From Syncephalis fuscata (lineage: Eukaryota; Zoopagomycota; Zoopagomycetes; Zoopagales; Piptocephalidaceae): DNA of 20,532 bases. Below are positions 1-9,996 of this stretch, one piece after another; positions within the stretch are counted from its first letter, which is position 1, and every line of letters starts with the position of its first letter. The DNA lies in the NCBI GenBank assembly GCA_025786725.1, contig JAHLTZ010000164.1, positions 1-20,532 of the forward strand. The letters run 5' to 3'. Position numbers and translations under genes: made by a program. The notes beneath the pieces are model-generated. The model was not told the origin of the DNA, searched no databases, and saw only the letters and a list, made by a program, of their open reading frames with translations.

Positions 1-1177
1 AGTGAATAATGCTACATAATAAACTGTTTAAACAATATAGACAATTAATTTTTATTGGACTAGCTACTACAGCCAATCAAATGTAATAAATTAGTACCTT
101 TGTTAAACGCATTATTGTAGCTTGCTATATAATTCAATATTTAGTAAATGATAATTTAAACTGTTTATCATAAACGCAGTATTGCTAAATAGTACAACTT
201 GTACTGTTTTAGTGCTTTATATCGTTACAACTAACTAACTATATAAATGTGCGGAGTTTTAATTTAAGCTTTGCTGCATTTAGTGTACTAAATATTTTTT
301 CTGCCATATATTTTATACTATGTAACTTTTATTATAACTCCAAGAGTATTATAAATACATAATACTGTCGCCCAAATAATAACAAAAATAGCTTTTTAAA
401 TTTTACTTTCAATTCATTTTAACTTATTATCATGTTTGCACAGTTGAACTTTTGTAGTAAATCATTGATTCGAGCTATTGTTGGGTAATAAAGTTGTCAA
501 AATGCTAACAGCATAATATTTATTGATTTAGTATTGAATTGTTTAACTAATTTATATTTTTGATTTTATATTCTTTCTTTGTTTGCCTGGTTAAAATTAC
601 AATATTACATTACTGGTATTGTATTAATATTATATAAACTATTTACATAAATAATTACAGCTACTACACTTTTGCGTTATATTAAAATCTATTATATTAA
701 CAAGCAATTCTATTAAATACATAATTCATTAATGTTTATAGTGCAATTAACAATATTAGATATATAAGAACCAGAATTAAAGGTCTACAGGTTGTCGGCA
801 AAAATCTGTGCCGTTTCCATGTTTTAAAAATGTATTAAAATATTTGAGGTGTCAAGTACATGCAGTGCTGGTCAAACAATTGCGAATCAAAACAGTATGA
901 CGTTATGACAGTACGTAATATGACAGTATAAAAATAAAGCTTTGAATATTTATGATAGAAATTTAATATGTTATTATTAGTATTGCTATTACAGCTATTA
1001 GACATACAGATAGCTGATCTACACACATGTATGTAGATATAGATATAGATGGCAAGTGTCATGATATTAAATTACCAATATAGTCACATGAACAGTTGTG
1101 ACGCATAGCCAACTCGTTGGCATTCTTTCTCATTGCCTTAGTCTTCATTTATTGTCTATTCTCGCTCGCCAACCACT
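1..1177. other. AT-rich spacer upstream of the F-box gene
   Basis: No coding region could be supported here; open frames are short and of AT-rich composition. An AGCCAATCA sequence resembling a CCAAT box lies at 71-79, too far upstream to assign. A possible core promoter near 904-936 is listed separately. The final 60 bases before the F-box ATG are pyrimidine-rich and contain GCCAAC-TC-GTTGGC, a 6-bp inverted repeat at 1108-1121. Confidence 0.6.
904..936 (+). promoter_or_regulatory. Possible TATA element with a duplicated 10-mer
   Basis: TATGACAGTA occurs at 904-913 and again at 919-928, with starts 15 bases apart. The second copy runs into TATAAAAATA at 927-936. This lies about 240 bases upstream of the F-box start codon, a plausible place for a core promoter. 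No transcript data support it, and AT-rich DNA produces TATA-like strings by chance. Confidence 0.3.
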
Positions 1178-3033
1178 ATGTCTTTAAACGCTGCTCAGTT
1201 AAATGAGCCATTTGCAAAAAACTTGGAATTAAGAAACGCTACTATACCTGATGAGATATGGCTGCGTATTTTTACATATGCTATTGCCCATAATGTTGAC
1301 GAAATGACCAATATAAGTTTAGCCTGTCGTCGTTTTTACCGGTAAGTTATAGCAGTTAAACAGTATCTTTATTATATAAAAATTAAAGCTAATATAACTA
1401 AAGGCTGTGTGGCGAAGGAATACTATGGTATAATGGCTATCGTTCGCATTATCCAACCTGGAGCACCGGAACAGCGTACTGCAGCAATATAAAATACGAT
1501 TGGCGTAAACTTCTAAAGCGGGAGTGGTCGTTGGAGAAGTATTGGGGAAAAGGAGGCTGTTGGAGGTTGCCTAAAAATGACGATGAAATCGACGAAGATG
1601 AAAATAATCAAGATGAAAACAATGACAATTATGTAGAATATGAAAGCGATGAAGACGAGGAGAGGCGTGAAGGACGTAAAGAAGATGTCGTAACTGGGCC
1701 CAATCATCATAGAAACTATCTATGCCGTTTGCAAGAACTATCCATGTCTGATCCATTACTTGTGGATGCATTTAAATTGGATAGTTTGGAGGAAGACGAA
1801 AAGCCGGATATACGATTCTCTCGTTTTCTTATCGCCGATTTTACCTCTACTGATGAAGGTATTGTTGCTAATGGATTCTATCGGCACGACTACTCTGCCA
1901 GTGTAGTGAGAGCGTGGTCATTTCCTGATTACAAGCTTGTATTTGAAGATATACTACGCCCAGACGATCCAGATCTACAGGAGCATCTTTTGGAAATTGG
2001 CTGGTTAACCAAACTGATGGTAACTGTAGTTACTCAGAAAACGGGCGACTGGATCAATTTACGGGTCTACGATATTTCCGAAAAGCCAAAACGTCAGTTA
2101 AGTGAATTTGCGCTCATTAGTCAATTAAATGGACGACAAGTATATGTTATACCTAACTGGTTCCAATGGGAAAGCAGCCCAAATCTTCCACCGGAAGTGG
2201 TGGTTGTTGGTACGGAAAAATTGTCACCCAACCGTGCCATTGTTATACGACATAATATAAACACCAAGCAAACTGCTACTATGTATTTTGGAAACCAAGT
2301 CTATTCGACTTATGTAGATCCTCGTTTTCCAAATATATTAATTACGCTGGACCACAGCTATCATCTAAGTGTATGGTCAACGGTGACGGGCGACCTATTG
2401 ACGAGAATGCCATCCGAGCCCGGTATTTACTTTGATCGAGTTGCCTTAAGTAGTGTGATTGAAGCGGTTCCTAGCGAAGTAGCAATGACAAAACTTGGCG
2501 ACAAATCTAATCAGAAGCAGCAATCGTTGCGTTTGATTATTTCTTCCGTTATACATAACCCCTATCAACAGAATAGATATCGACTTGAAATATGGAATTT
2601 AACTATACCAAACATTCCGTTTAGTTTCCCCGAATGCGACGACAAAGAACAGGTAGTAATAATATCGGATCAGCCTCCCGATTCAACGATTGAATCCACT
2701 AAAGATGCTTCAGTATCGCAGGTTAGCCTTCGTGCATTACGTATACATGAACCACAGTCTGGTCGTATTTACTATCTACGTGCTGTTGGCCATTTATTGT
2801 TTGGTATGCACTATAGTTACGAGTTTGGCAGTAGTAAATATTTTATTATTGCCTATAACTTGGAAACAGGCAAGTTAATATACCATTCGCAAATTTTGGA
2901 TAGCAACCAGAATATCACGCAATTAAATAAGGCGCTATTAGTAGTGAGCAGTGAAGACTTGTATGCATTAAGCCCGATTGAACCAGAGAAAACACCACAG
3001 CACGATATTGTAACTGTAAAAGACGATGAATAA
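1178..3033 (+). CDS. F-box protein with acidic linker and propeller-like C-terminal half
   Basis: The model joins 1178-1341 and 1404-3033, giving 597 residues. The intron has donor GTAAGT and acceptor AAAG and splits an Arg codon (CG|G); the joined frame stays open. Residues 23-55 form a typical F-box (IPDEIWLRIFTY, then SLACRRFYR), the segment that binds Skp1 in SCF ubiquitin ligases. Next comes a Trp/Arg-rich stretch (DWRKLLKREW) of the kind that often follows F-boxes, then a strongly acidic Asp/Glu/Asn linker at about 114-148. The C-terminal 400 residues have scattered strand-W patterns (LRVYD near 274, LSVW near 376, LEIWNL near 449) that suggest a degenerate WD40-like propeller for substrate binding; that is inference. 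ATG 1178 is chosen because it precedes the F-box; starting only in exon 2 would lose it. The substrate is unknown. Confidence 0.85.
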
Positions 3034-3770
3034 ACTAGAAACAATTGTTTTCTTTATTGATATTAAGTAAATTTACTATTATGTAGTAAGCATAACCAAC
3101 AATAGAACCTGAATACTTTGTAGTATGTCATCATTGATGCAAATCATTTGTTTATTTTACAGCTCATATATTTACAACTAATGATTATTTACTTATCTTA
3201 TTTTTGTAATAGACATTTTTTGCTAGTAACTAATACTGATGTTCGATATATGTACTATTTTTGTGACCGATCATGTATGATTTTAATATGTTGTTTAACT
3301 ACATGATGTATTTTTTAGGCACGCTTTTACAAGACCCTGTCTAGAATATCAGGATAGTAACAATATGTAACTTTTCTAATTAAAAAATAAGTAGTCAATT
3401 AAGTTATTTATTAGTTTATTAATAGATAATTGTTGTAATTAAGTTTTTAATTTGGTATTTTTATAATTACATTGGAAAGTAATTGTTATCATTATTATAA
3501 TAAACTATTTGATTTTTTCAACGAATGTGTGTGTACATTGCACCATATCCCATGCGCTATTGTTCGCTTAAATTAGAAAGACAATATAACTGATTAGATT
3601 TTATTGTCAAAAAAACTATCTAAATCGATTAAGCTTATATTTTTATGCATTTAAATACACTTACAATTATTAACGTATTTTCATTGCATAGTTATAATTC
3701 ATTTAATAATATTCAGTAAATTTTATTGGTAATAATCAGCAAAATAAGTAACTATTTGTGCTAAGAAAAT
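3034..3770. other. Convergent 3' spacer between the F-box and tyrosinase genes
   Basis: This AT-rich stretch holds the 3' ends of two converging genes. An AATAAA at 3499-3504 (+) may serve the F-box gene but is about 465 bases past its stop. No coding or RNA gene was seen. Confidence 0.55.
3722..3727 (-). terminator. Candidate poly(A) signal of the tyrosinase gene
   Basis: TTTATT on the plus strand is AATAAA on the minus strand, about 45 bases beyond the tyrosinase stop codon, a usual distance. In AT-rich DNA this hexamer is common, so the call is tentative. Confidence 0.4.
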
Positions 3771-5861
3771 TTAATAACTGCTGGCTAATTTGCCCAAGGT
3801 ATCTTTAATAGAGTTGATGGCAGCCTGGTCTGTTGGAAGGTTTTTTAGTGCTGGAGCGCTGTTGGCCAAATCAAGAACTGGTGCCTTAATAGCATCCACT
3901 ACTGGCTTTACCTCTTCTTCACAGTCTTCGTAGACGTCCTCCTCTTCTTCACAGTCTTCCTCTTGAGTCTTCAATGTAGCCAAAGATTGGGACAGTGGTA
4001 CCCAGCCTTTGCTAAAGTCACGAATAGCAGAGATTTCAAAGTTGGCGGCAGAAGTAAGCGAGATACCAGCTTGCTTAGGAGAGCCAATGATTGAGGTCAA
4101 CTTATCAACGATGGTAGAAGGATTGAGTAGCTTGGAGACAGAGCTCAATGGGCTATTTGTAACGTAGCTGGCGACCATATTACGAATATTGCTGACGGCA
4201 TCCTTAACAGTGGCGGAGTTGGTGCTATTGAGAACAATTGGGACACGTTCAGTACCAAATCCGGCTGTGAAATCCTTTTTTCCTGCAGCCACAAGTTTGG
4301 AGATAACATCACCACGATTGGCCAAAGCGCAAGAGGATACATAGCCGTGAATAGAATTGATCTTGTCATAGACTTGAGTTTTGAATTGGCTTTCACGCTC
4401 GCGTGTTTTATTGACCGATTGGAAATTCATGATCATCCATTCTTCTTTAATTGGTGGTGGCATACGAAGCTTGGTGAGTGAGTCGCGGTTATTGCCTTCT
4501 GGAGTAATAGGAGCATTGTTGATGGGGACATTGGTTGCTGGTGGAGTAGAGCCATACGCAAGCTTTTCTTTTTTGCATGCACAAGGATCGACAGAAGTAG
4601 CAGGAGCAGGAACAGCAGCAGGAGGAGAGGCAGGAGCGGCAACAGAATAACTACGGCGTACCAAACTATTATTATCTTGATGATTGAAGCGAGAACCAGC
4701 GTTACTAAACCAGTTATTCCATGTTTCTTGCCAATTATTGTTATTCTGTTGTTGTGGCTGTTGAGTAGTAGGTTGTGGCTGTTGAGTAGCAGGTTGTGGC
4801 TGTTGAGTAGCAGGTTGTGGCTGTTGAGTAGCAGGCTGTGGCTGTTGAGTAGCAGGTTGTGGCTGTTGAGTAGCAGGCTGTGGCTGTTGTTGTTGCGGCT
4901 GCTGTGATGTCTGGCTTGGAGCAGGAGCAACTGGACCTTCTACCTTATCGGCTGGTAGATCTCCATAGGTATAGCAAAGTGCTTTGGTATCAAACATTGC
5001 CTTGACTGGAAGATCATTCCATGGCTCCAGTAGAATATCAGGTGTTGCTTGTTGGCCATTTCTTAGTTGACCACCAAAGGCCCTAAAGTTTTCTGGACGA
5101 GCCATCTGCCATTGCCACCATACACGATCCACCATGCCGTGATGCATGAAAAAAAGTGGATCACCTGGGCTGTACATATTAAACATACCACCGCCAATAC
5201 CATTGTGCACACGGGCGTGGTATGTACCTTCTATGTCGAAAGAAAATTTGCTAAATTCATTATGGTCGGTAATGGACTTTTGCACAGCTTCGGGCGAGTA
5301 GAAGGCACCAATCTCATTACCAAAGTCAAAGGTACGACGAAGACAGTTTGGAGTTGGATAGTAGGGACGCCAGTTGGCGAATGGACCATCAGTAACACAG
5401 CCGCCTTCTTTACCGTTACCGCCAAAGTATTCGGGAGTGAATACGACGGATGTTTCTGGAGCTTGAGAATCAATACACGTGTCCCAATAAGGAAGCATGA
5501 TATCAGGATAAATTTGTTGCAAATCTATTTCCAATTCACGCAACATACGACGATGCCATGGCAAGAATAAAGGTGAGTTGTGGGCAATAGGTGCCATATC
5601 GTTGTGCAACTTTGCAAAAGAATCGTAGCGTGTTGGAGCAGGGCCAGACTGTAGTCTGCGCAGTCCATCTATAAAGCGCTGACGTTCATTAACAGAAAGA
5701 GTACGAATTTCACGACGCTCACGAACACCATTAGGACATCTATTAGGAACAATACGCCCAGGTTCATCTACGGGAGCTGCAGCGCCGACGAGTCCTGCGT
5801 CGGATGCTACCGTGGCTAGCGTTGCTGCCACAGTAAATAGCAGAAAGGTGGAGTACTTCAT
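3771..5861 (-). CDS. Secreted tyrosinase (type-3 copper oxidase) with repeat linker and long C-terminal extension
   Basis: This single-exon gene encodes 696 residues. Tyrosinases oxidise phenols or catechols to quinones, for example in melanin formation. Residues 1 to about 28 form a signal peptide (MKYST, then a hydrophobic core ending in Ala), so the protein is probably secreted. The catalytic domain spans about 41-300. The CuA ligands are H86, H94 and H103 (LFLPWHRR motif). The CuB ligands are H215 and H219 (HARVHNGIGGG) and H240 or H241 (DPLFFMHHGMVDRVWW). Residues 321-372 are a Gln/Pro-rich linker with about six QQPQPAT repeats. Residues 376-696 form an extension with no domain I recognise; it includes CACKKEK near 427 and a double acidic-Cys motif (EEDCEEE, YEDCEEE) at 635-650. 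No Cys sits two residues before H94, so the Cys-His thioether of many fungal enzymes appears absent. HisB1 is followed by Ala216, not the Asn seen in strong monophenolases. The start is the first Met, with a signal peptide directly behind it. Confidence 0.92.
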   Translation of the reverse strand: MKYSTFLLFTVAATLATVASDAGLVGAAAPVDEPGRIVPNRCPNGVRERREIRTLSVNERQRFIDGLRRLQSGPAPTRYDSFAKLHNDMAPIAHNSPLFLPWHRRMLRELEIDLQQIYPDIMLPYWDTCIDSQAPETSVVFTPEYFGGNGKEGGCVTDGPFANWRPYYPTPNCLRRTFDFGNEIGAFYSPEAVQKSITDHNEFSKFSFDIEGTYHARVHNGIGGGMFNMYSPGDPLFFMHHGMVDRVWWQWQMARPENFRAFGGQLRNGQQATPDILLEPWNDLPVKAMFDTKALCYTYGDLPADKVEGPVAPAPSQTSQQPQQQQPQPATQQPQPATQQPQPATQQPQPATQQPQPATQQPQPTTQQPQQQNNNNWQETWNNWFSNAGSRFNHQDNNSLVRRSYSVAAPASPPAAVPAPATSVDPCACKKEKLAYGSTPPATNVPINNAPITPEGNNRDSLTKLRMPPPIKEEWMIMNFQSVNKTRERESQFKTQVYDKINSIHGYVSSCALANRGDVISKLVAAGKKDFTAGFGTERVPIVLNSTNSATVKDAVSNIRNMVASYVTNSPLSSVSKLLNPSTIVDKLTSIIGSPKQAGISLTSAANFEISAIRDFSKGWVPLSQSLATLKTQEEDCEEEEDVYEDCEEEVKPVVDAIKAPVLDLANSAPALKNLPTDQAAINSIKDTLGKLASSY
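3911..3959. repeat. 19-bp direct repeat encoding a duplicated acidic-Cys motif
   Basis: CCTCTTCTTCACAGTCTTC occurs at 3911-3929 and again at 3941-3959. On the coding (minus) strand the two copies specify near-identical EDCEEE motifs at tyrosinase residues 635-650, so they probably arose by a short tandem duplication. Confidence 0.85.
4756..4881. repeat. Six 21-bp tandem repeats in the tyrosinase linker
   Basis: Six consecutive 21-base units begin GGCTGTTGAGTAG and differ at only a few sites, for example GTAGTA versus GTAGCA in the first copy and GGTTGT versus GGCTGT. Translated on the minus strand they give the QQPQPAT heptad. Because the unit is a multiple of three, copy-number change keeps the frame. 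The low divergence between copies suggests recent expansion. Confidence 0.93.
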
Positions 5862-7430
5862 AGTAAGTTACGATGACGCTTTAATTTGAACGAATAGTCA
5901 ATAATCGATGCCAGCGTGCCACAGTGTGATATTCGTTTAGCTTGTAGTGTATATCGATGGAGACGATGAGGTTACGGTTTACGGTTTAGAATATTGAAAT
6001 TGATATTTGAGTTGATATCAAGATTAAATGGCGTCGCAAATGATAGAAATTCACTGGAAAAACTAGAACACCTGCCAGTTGGTCGTGAACTAAAAATACG
6101 AAAGAACAAGCTAAAACGCTGGTAAGAAGAATGAAAAGGAATATTAGTAGTTGCGACTTTTACTATAATTTGTGGTGCAGTCGCAGGTTGTGCATTTAAA
6201 ACACTTTGAGAAGCGGAGGAACGGGGCAAACACGAGATAGTTAAAAAGCGGTGAAGTTCACGTTAACATTGTTTCCAGTCGCACAAGTAACTAGAATGAC
6301 TGTTTCAAAAACCAGAAGCCTTGAAAACAGTTTCTATAGAAAGACGGTCACAGCTGTTGCAACAATGAGCGCATTTGACCCATTTAGGAAATCAAGTGTG
6401 ATTGCATTCCTTCACTGATTAGAATGCGGCAATTGACCCAGATCAACCAACGTGGCTATCAAAACAGCAATTTATCTACAATGTTCCTTTAGATGTAAAA
6501 AAAAGAGCTTCCTAGTGTATTTCAAATAATAGCGTGCCCCGTTCTATGTGCGCCCATGATGTCGGCTATTCTATACATCCAGCTCTTTCTCTCTTGTTCT
6601 CCTTGTTGCCTTTTCTACTACAATGGATGCGATTGGAGGCGATTGTATTGTAAAACAATTGGCTGTTTAACAAAGTCATTGTCCACCATTGCGCACAAAT
6701 GGACCATTGATCTGCAACTTTTTTGTGAACCACGCTATGCTAAATTGCTATAAATAGTTATACATACACTGTTTTAAGCACTTGCATAGTTAAAACAAGC
6801 AACTTTTACGTTGACTGCATAGCTCAATAGCAAGTACCCTGACCAGTTATAATGGGTGTTTTGATGGTAACACTCATTGTCTAGAGATAATGACACAACA
6901 TCAAACTAAATTGGCCTAACCAGTTCCCTTCCTGTTAAGATAAGCCGTGAAACTTTATAGACACAAACCTGGATAAAACAAGTCGTGTACGCGCATAGTT
7001 TGTGTCATTAATATGCTCAGTTCATGTTGATATTAAATAAAAGAAACTGTGTCGAATAATCACGCATTATCTATTTAAACATCATTGCCCATAGTTGGTA
7101 TTATACTTTCGGAGTTTTAATATTTTAACTCCGACACTAACATTTACCATCAAATTATAGTAGATTGATGATCTATATATTTATTGAATTTGTAGTTTTT
7201 GATTCCTATGTTATTGGTCAACAAATATATCACAATCCTTTTTCCACGCTTTTGACATTAGGACTATTCAGTTAAATAAAAATAAACCATTGACTAGTTG
7301 CATTTAGAATTTAGTAAATAAATAGATAAAGCTATTATTTAGTATAGAATAATCAATAATGTAGATATGACAATTAGTTTCATGCATAGAATAGATACTG
7401 CTTATCATGCCAACACTGATAGAGCCAATA
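5862..7430. other. Divergent spacer between tyrosinase and AdoMetDC
   Basis: About 1.6 kb separates two divergently transcribed genes and should hold both promoters. Open frames at 5972-6229 (-) and 6556-6753 (+) lack recognisable domains and splice partners and are not called. TATAAATA at 6749-6756 has no obvious gene nearby. A perfect 8-bp inverted repeat lies at 7109-7134, and a CCAAT box at 7425-7429. No RNA gene was recognised. Confidence 0.5.
7109..7134. repeat. Inverted repeat, 8-bp arms, AT-rich loop
   Basis: TCGGAGTT at 7109-7116 is the exact reverse complement of AACTCCGA at 7127-7134, with a 10-base AT loop between. The GC-containing arms stand out from the AT background. It could be a hairpin or a binding site for a dimeric regulator. 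It lies about 510 bases upstream of the AdoMetDC start. Confidence 0.6.
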
Positions 7431-7620
7431 ATGCATAATGACGTACTCACACAAGATGCCTAGCGAAGCCCCTTTGCCGTTATTGCTGAAAAAAAAGGAA
7501 AACCAGTTTGAAATACCGCGTTCGATATCTCTTATCGTTCTACTCGCAATAAGCCCGACCCGCTCTCACCCCCAGCTTATTCTTTTTTTTTTGTTTGTTG
7601 ACTACAGTAACAACAGCTGA
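7431..7620 (+). promoter_or_regulatory. Overlapping candidate upstream ORFs in the AdoMetDC leader
   Basis: ATG 7431 opens a 10-codon ORF (MHNDVLTQDA, stop 7461-7463). In another frame, ATG 7438 and ATG 7456 open 60- and 54-codon ORFs that share a stop at 7618-7620, 24 bases before the AdoMetDC ATG. In animals and plants AdoMetDC translation is controlled by upstream ORFs responsive to polyamines, and plants have a tiny ORF overlapping a roughly 50-codon one. The arrangement here is similar in layout, but the peptide sequences give no proof. A CCAAT box at 7425-7429 could place the transcription start downstream of these ATGs, which would exclude them. Confidence 0.3.
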
Positions 7621-7644
7621 GTACAATTCCTCTGGTATTTGACA

Positions 7645-8718
7645 ATGACGCAAGTAAATACAATGCCCCTAAATATGTCCCCGTCCAACGACGAGCTCGT
7701 TAATGAGCACGGTGTACCAGTAGCTGTGCCAGAGGCATATGCTGAAGGAGCCTTCGAAGGCCCGGAGAAGTTGCTTGAAATATGGTTTTTGCCCAATGCA
7801 ACGGCCACCTATAGCAAGCTCAGTGGCGTGTTTGCTCAGAATGGCTTACGCGTAGTTCGCCGCGAAGTCTGGGAGAACATGCTGGATGTAGTACGTTGTA
7901 AAATACTTAGCAGGATTCAATCTGAATCCGTAGACGCTTATCTTCTTAGGTATTAGGCAGTATTGTTTGTATTTAATAATTATAATGACTAATATGAACA
8001 CGATACTTTATTTATTGGTGCTATAGCGAATCATCTATGTTTGTATACCCACATAAACTGATTCTTAAAACGTGTGGTACGACGACGCTGTTAAAAGCAC
8101 TGCCAGCCATTCTACGCATTGCCGCCCGAGCTGGACTCGACAATGTATGGCGTGTCTTTTACTCTCGTAAAAGCTTTATGTTTCCAGAACGGCAAGAATA
8201 TCCGCATTCCGGATGGAATGACGAGGTAAGTAGCTAGCTATTAGCTGTACAGACTATCGGTCTTACTTCTAACCAACTAACTGCGTTATTAGGCCAAGTT
8301 TCTGGACCAACTTTTCGTTGACGGCTCAGCATACTTGGTGGGCAAGATAAGCATGGACCATTGGTATCTTTACTTGACAGCACCGCGCGATAACTGCTTA
8401 CGTCAGCCGGTGGATCTTAACGACGGCCAAACTGTCGAAGGTGATTTGTTATCAATGCCTGATTGTCCGTTTACATGCATTGCGTCATTAAATGAAAATG
8501 ATACTGCTGCGAATGCCGAGCCCTTTGGCCTGCCTACACCGACTAGCGAGAAAGGCAGTGGCCATGATGCCATACTAGCACCAGAAGAAGATCAAACCGT
8601 AGAAATTCTTATGACTGGTTTGGATATTGAACACGCTCAGCGTTTCTACTTTCGTTCAGGAGAAAGTGAAGGTTCACTAGGCGGTAAACGTGTTGATGTA
8701 AGTACCAACCATACTGTA

Positions 8719-8766
<48 letters not shown>

Positions 8767-9274
8767 TACATTTATTAATAATTTACTAATATTTATTTAA
8801 TATTTGTAGGAGGAAACAGGCTTGGATAAAATTGATACTAAAGCCATTATGGATTCGTATCTTTTTGTCCCTTGTGGCTATTCGATGAACGCTTTACGCG
8901 GTGAAAACTACTTTACCATTCATGTAACACCAGAGCCGGGCTATTCGTATGCATCATTTGAAACGAATGTGCCATTCTCTGGTGGTAACAAAGCAGTTAC
9001 CGAATTGGTTCGTCAAGTGATCGACATTTTTCAACCAAGTAAATTCAGCGTTACGGTGTTTAAAAGCCAGCCTAAAATGGACAGTACTTTACCTGACAAT
9101 GATGGTGATGGTGATAATATCAACAACGCTGATCATATGAATAATAACGATAAAACATCTCAAAAGCACACTTACCAAGTTGGTAATTTAGCTGGATGGC
9201 GAAGAAGTGATCGTATTCTTTACGAGTTCGAGGGATACCATCTCAATTTTTATTTCTTTGAACGGTGGTCCTGA
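7645..9274 (+). CDS. S-adenosylmethionine decarboxylase proenzyme (AdoMetDC)
   Basis: The model joins 7645-7949, 8027-8225, 8293-8697 and 8810-9274, giving 457 residues. The enzyme makes decarboxylated AdoMet, the aminopropyl donor for spermidine and spermine synthesis. It cleaves itself to create a pyruvoyl cofactor. The processing site [10 protein letters not shown] is rebuilt across intron 1, with cleavage between E103 and S104. Also present are FEGPEKLLE (E38, E41; substrate and processing residues), LKTCGTT (C118, proton donor), and GYSMN (S328) with FTIHVTPEP (H341), which drive self-processing. [10 protein letters not shown] and DHWYLYL are further family motifs. Donors are GTATTA, GTAAGT and GTAAGT; all acceptors are (T)AG. 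Compared with the human enzyme of 334 residues it has an N-terminal extension of about 30 residues, a low-complexity insert at about 230-268, and an Asp/Asn-rich insert near the C-terminus. ATG 7645 is the first Met in frame after a stop and precedes the FEG motif. All key residues are intact. Confidence 0.96.
8719..8766. repeat. (AAT)16 microsatellite in AdoMetDC intron 3
   Basis: Sixteen uninterrupted AAT triplets lie within the intron 8698-8809. If the intron were retained, it would read as polyasparagine and then stop at 8776-8778, before the S328/H341 region, giving a truncated protein. Triplet loci of this purity are usually length-variable. Confidence 0.97.
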
Positions 9275-9287
9275 TGTGCTTATGATG

Positions 9288-9293
9288 AATAAA
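9288..9293 (+). terminator. Candidate poly(A) signal of AdoMetDC
   Basis: AATAAA begins 14 bases after the AdoMetDC stop codon. This is close to the stop, so the 3' untranslated region would be very short; another signal may be used. Confidence 0.35.
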
Positions 9294-9561
9294 GTGATTC
9301 GAGTCAACCAAATTTAGATGTATTTTATTGCTTACCAAGCACCCAATTAACCTTTGCACTAGCATGTATGCCAGCCATGTGTCTAGATGAGCGATAAAAC
9401 GACAGGTAACGAACGGTGCATTTCAAGTCGGCCACTCGCCTCTTTCAGACTATAAACCGGTTAATTCGACTATTATATGCGTACATACGTTGTCGTTATT
9501 GAGCACTTGAGTCATTCTCTCATCACGCGCACTCGCCCATTCACTCACACAAGTACAAGCA

Positions 9562-9585
9562 TACACACGCGCGCGCAGACACACG
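9562..9585. repeat. CA/CG alternating tract
   Basis: The stretch is almost purely alternating CA and CG dinucleotides (CACACGCGCGCGCAGACACACG). Such sequence favours left-handed Z-DNA. It is the approximate complement of the TG-rich tract 430 bases downstream. Confidence 0.75.
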
Positions 9586-9996
9586 AGTTGGTAATAATAC
9601 CACCGAAAAAGCTACCACGACACGGTTTCTTTCATTTGTTTGTGTGTTCACTTGTCTGTCTAACTCTTAATATTACTACAAATTTGTATGCATACAGTAT
9701 ACAGAATACAATCTTGTTCGTTTACTTCTACTTTTACTATTTGTGATTAACATCCACCTTGACTCTACTGATTCCTGCTATCACTGCTATTACTATCATC
9801 GCGGCCATTGTTAGCGTGTAGCGTGAATGCTCGTTACGCAGTGATTGCATACATCCTTCATCTATATTCGCTGTCACTTCATCTTTACAAAGTAATTATT
9901 TTTATTACTGCTGCTGTTATTACTACTACTCCTATTGCCGCCGCTATTATTACTATTATTCTATAATAGTTTTTACTGATTTTCTGTTTACTAACT

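Noticed and set aside
835-1062. 75-codon minus-strand frame
   Set aside because: Its composition follows AT-rich repeats such as ATAGATATAGAT (Ile/Tyr runs); no motif, and it lies in the likely F-box promoter.
4433-4930. 165-codon minus-strand frame with Leu/Asn repeats
   Set aside because: It is the 21-bp repeat of the tyrosinase linker read in another frame.
5972-6229. 85-codon minus-strand frame upstream of tyrosinase
   Set aside because: It has no recognisable domain, no signal peptide and no clear splice partner, and is of a length expected by chance.
6556-6753. 65-codon plus-strand frame with hydrophobic N-terminus
   Set aside because: Weak resemblance to a signal peptide only; Cys-rich but with no family pattern or supporting promoter.
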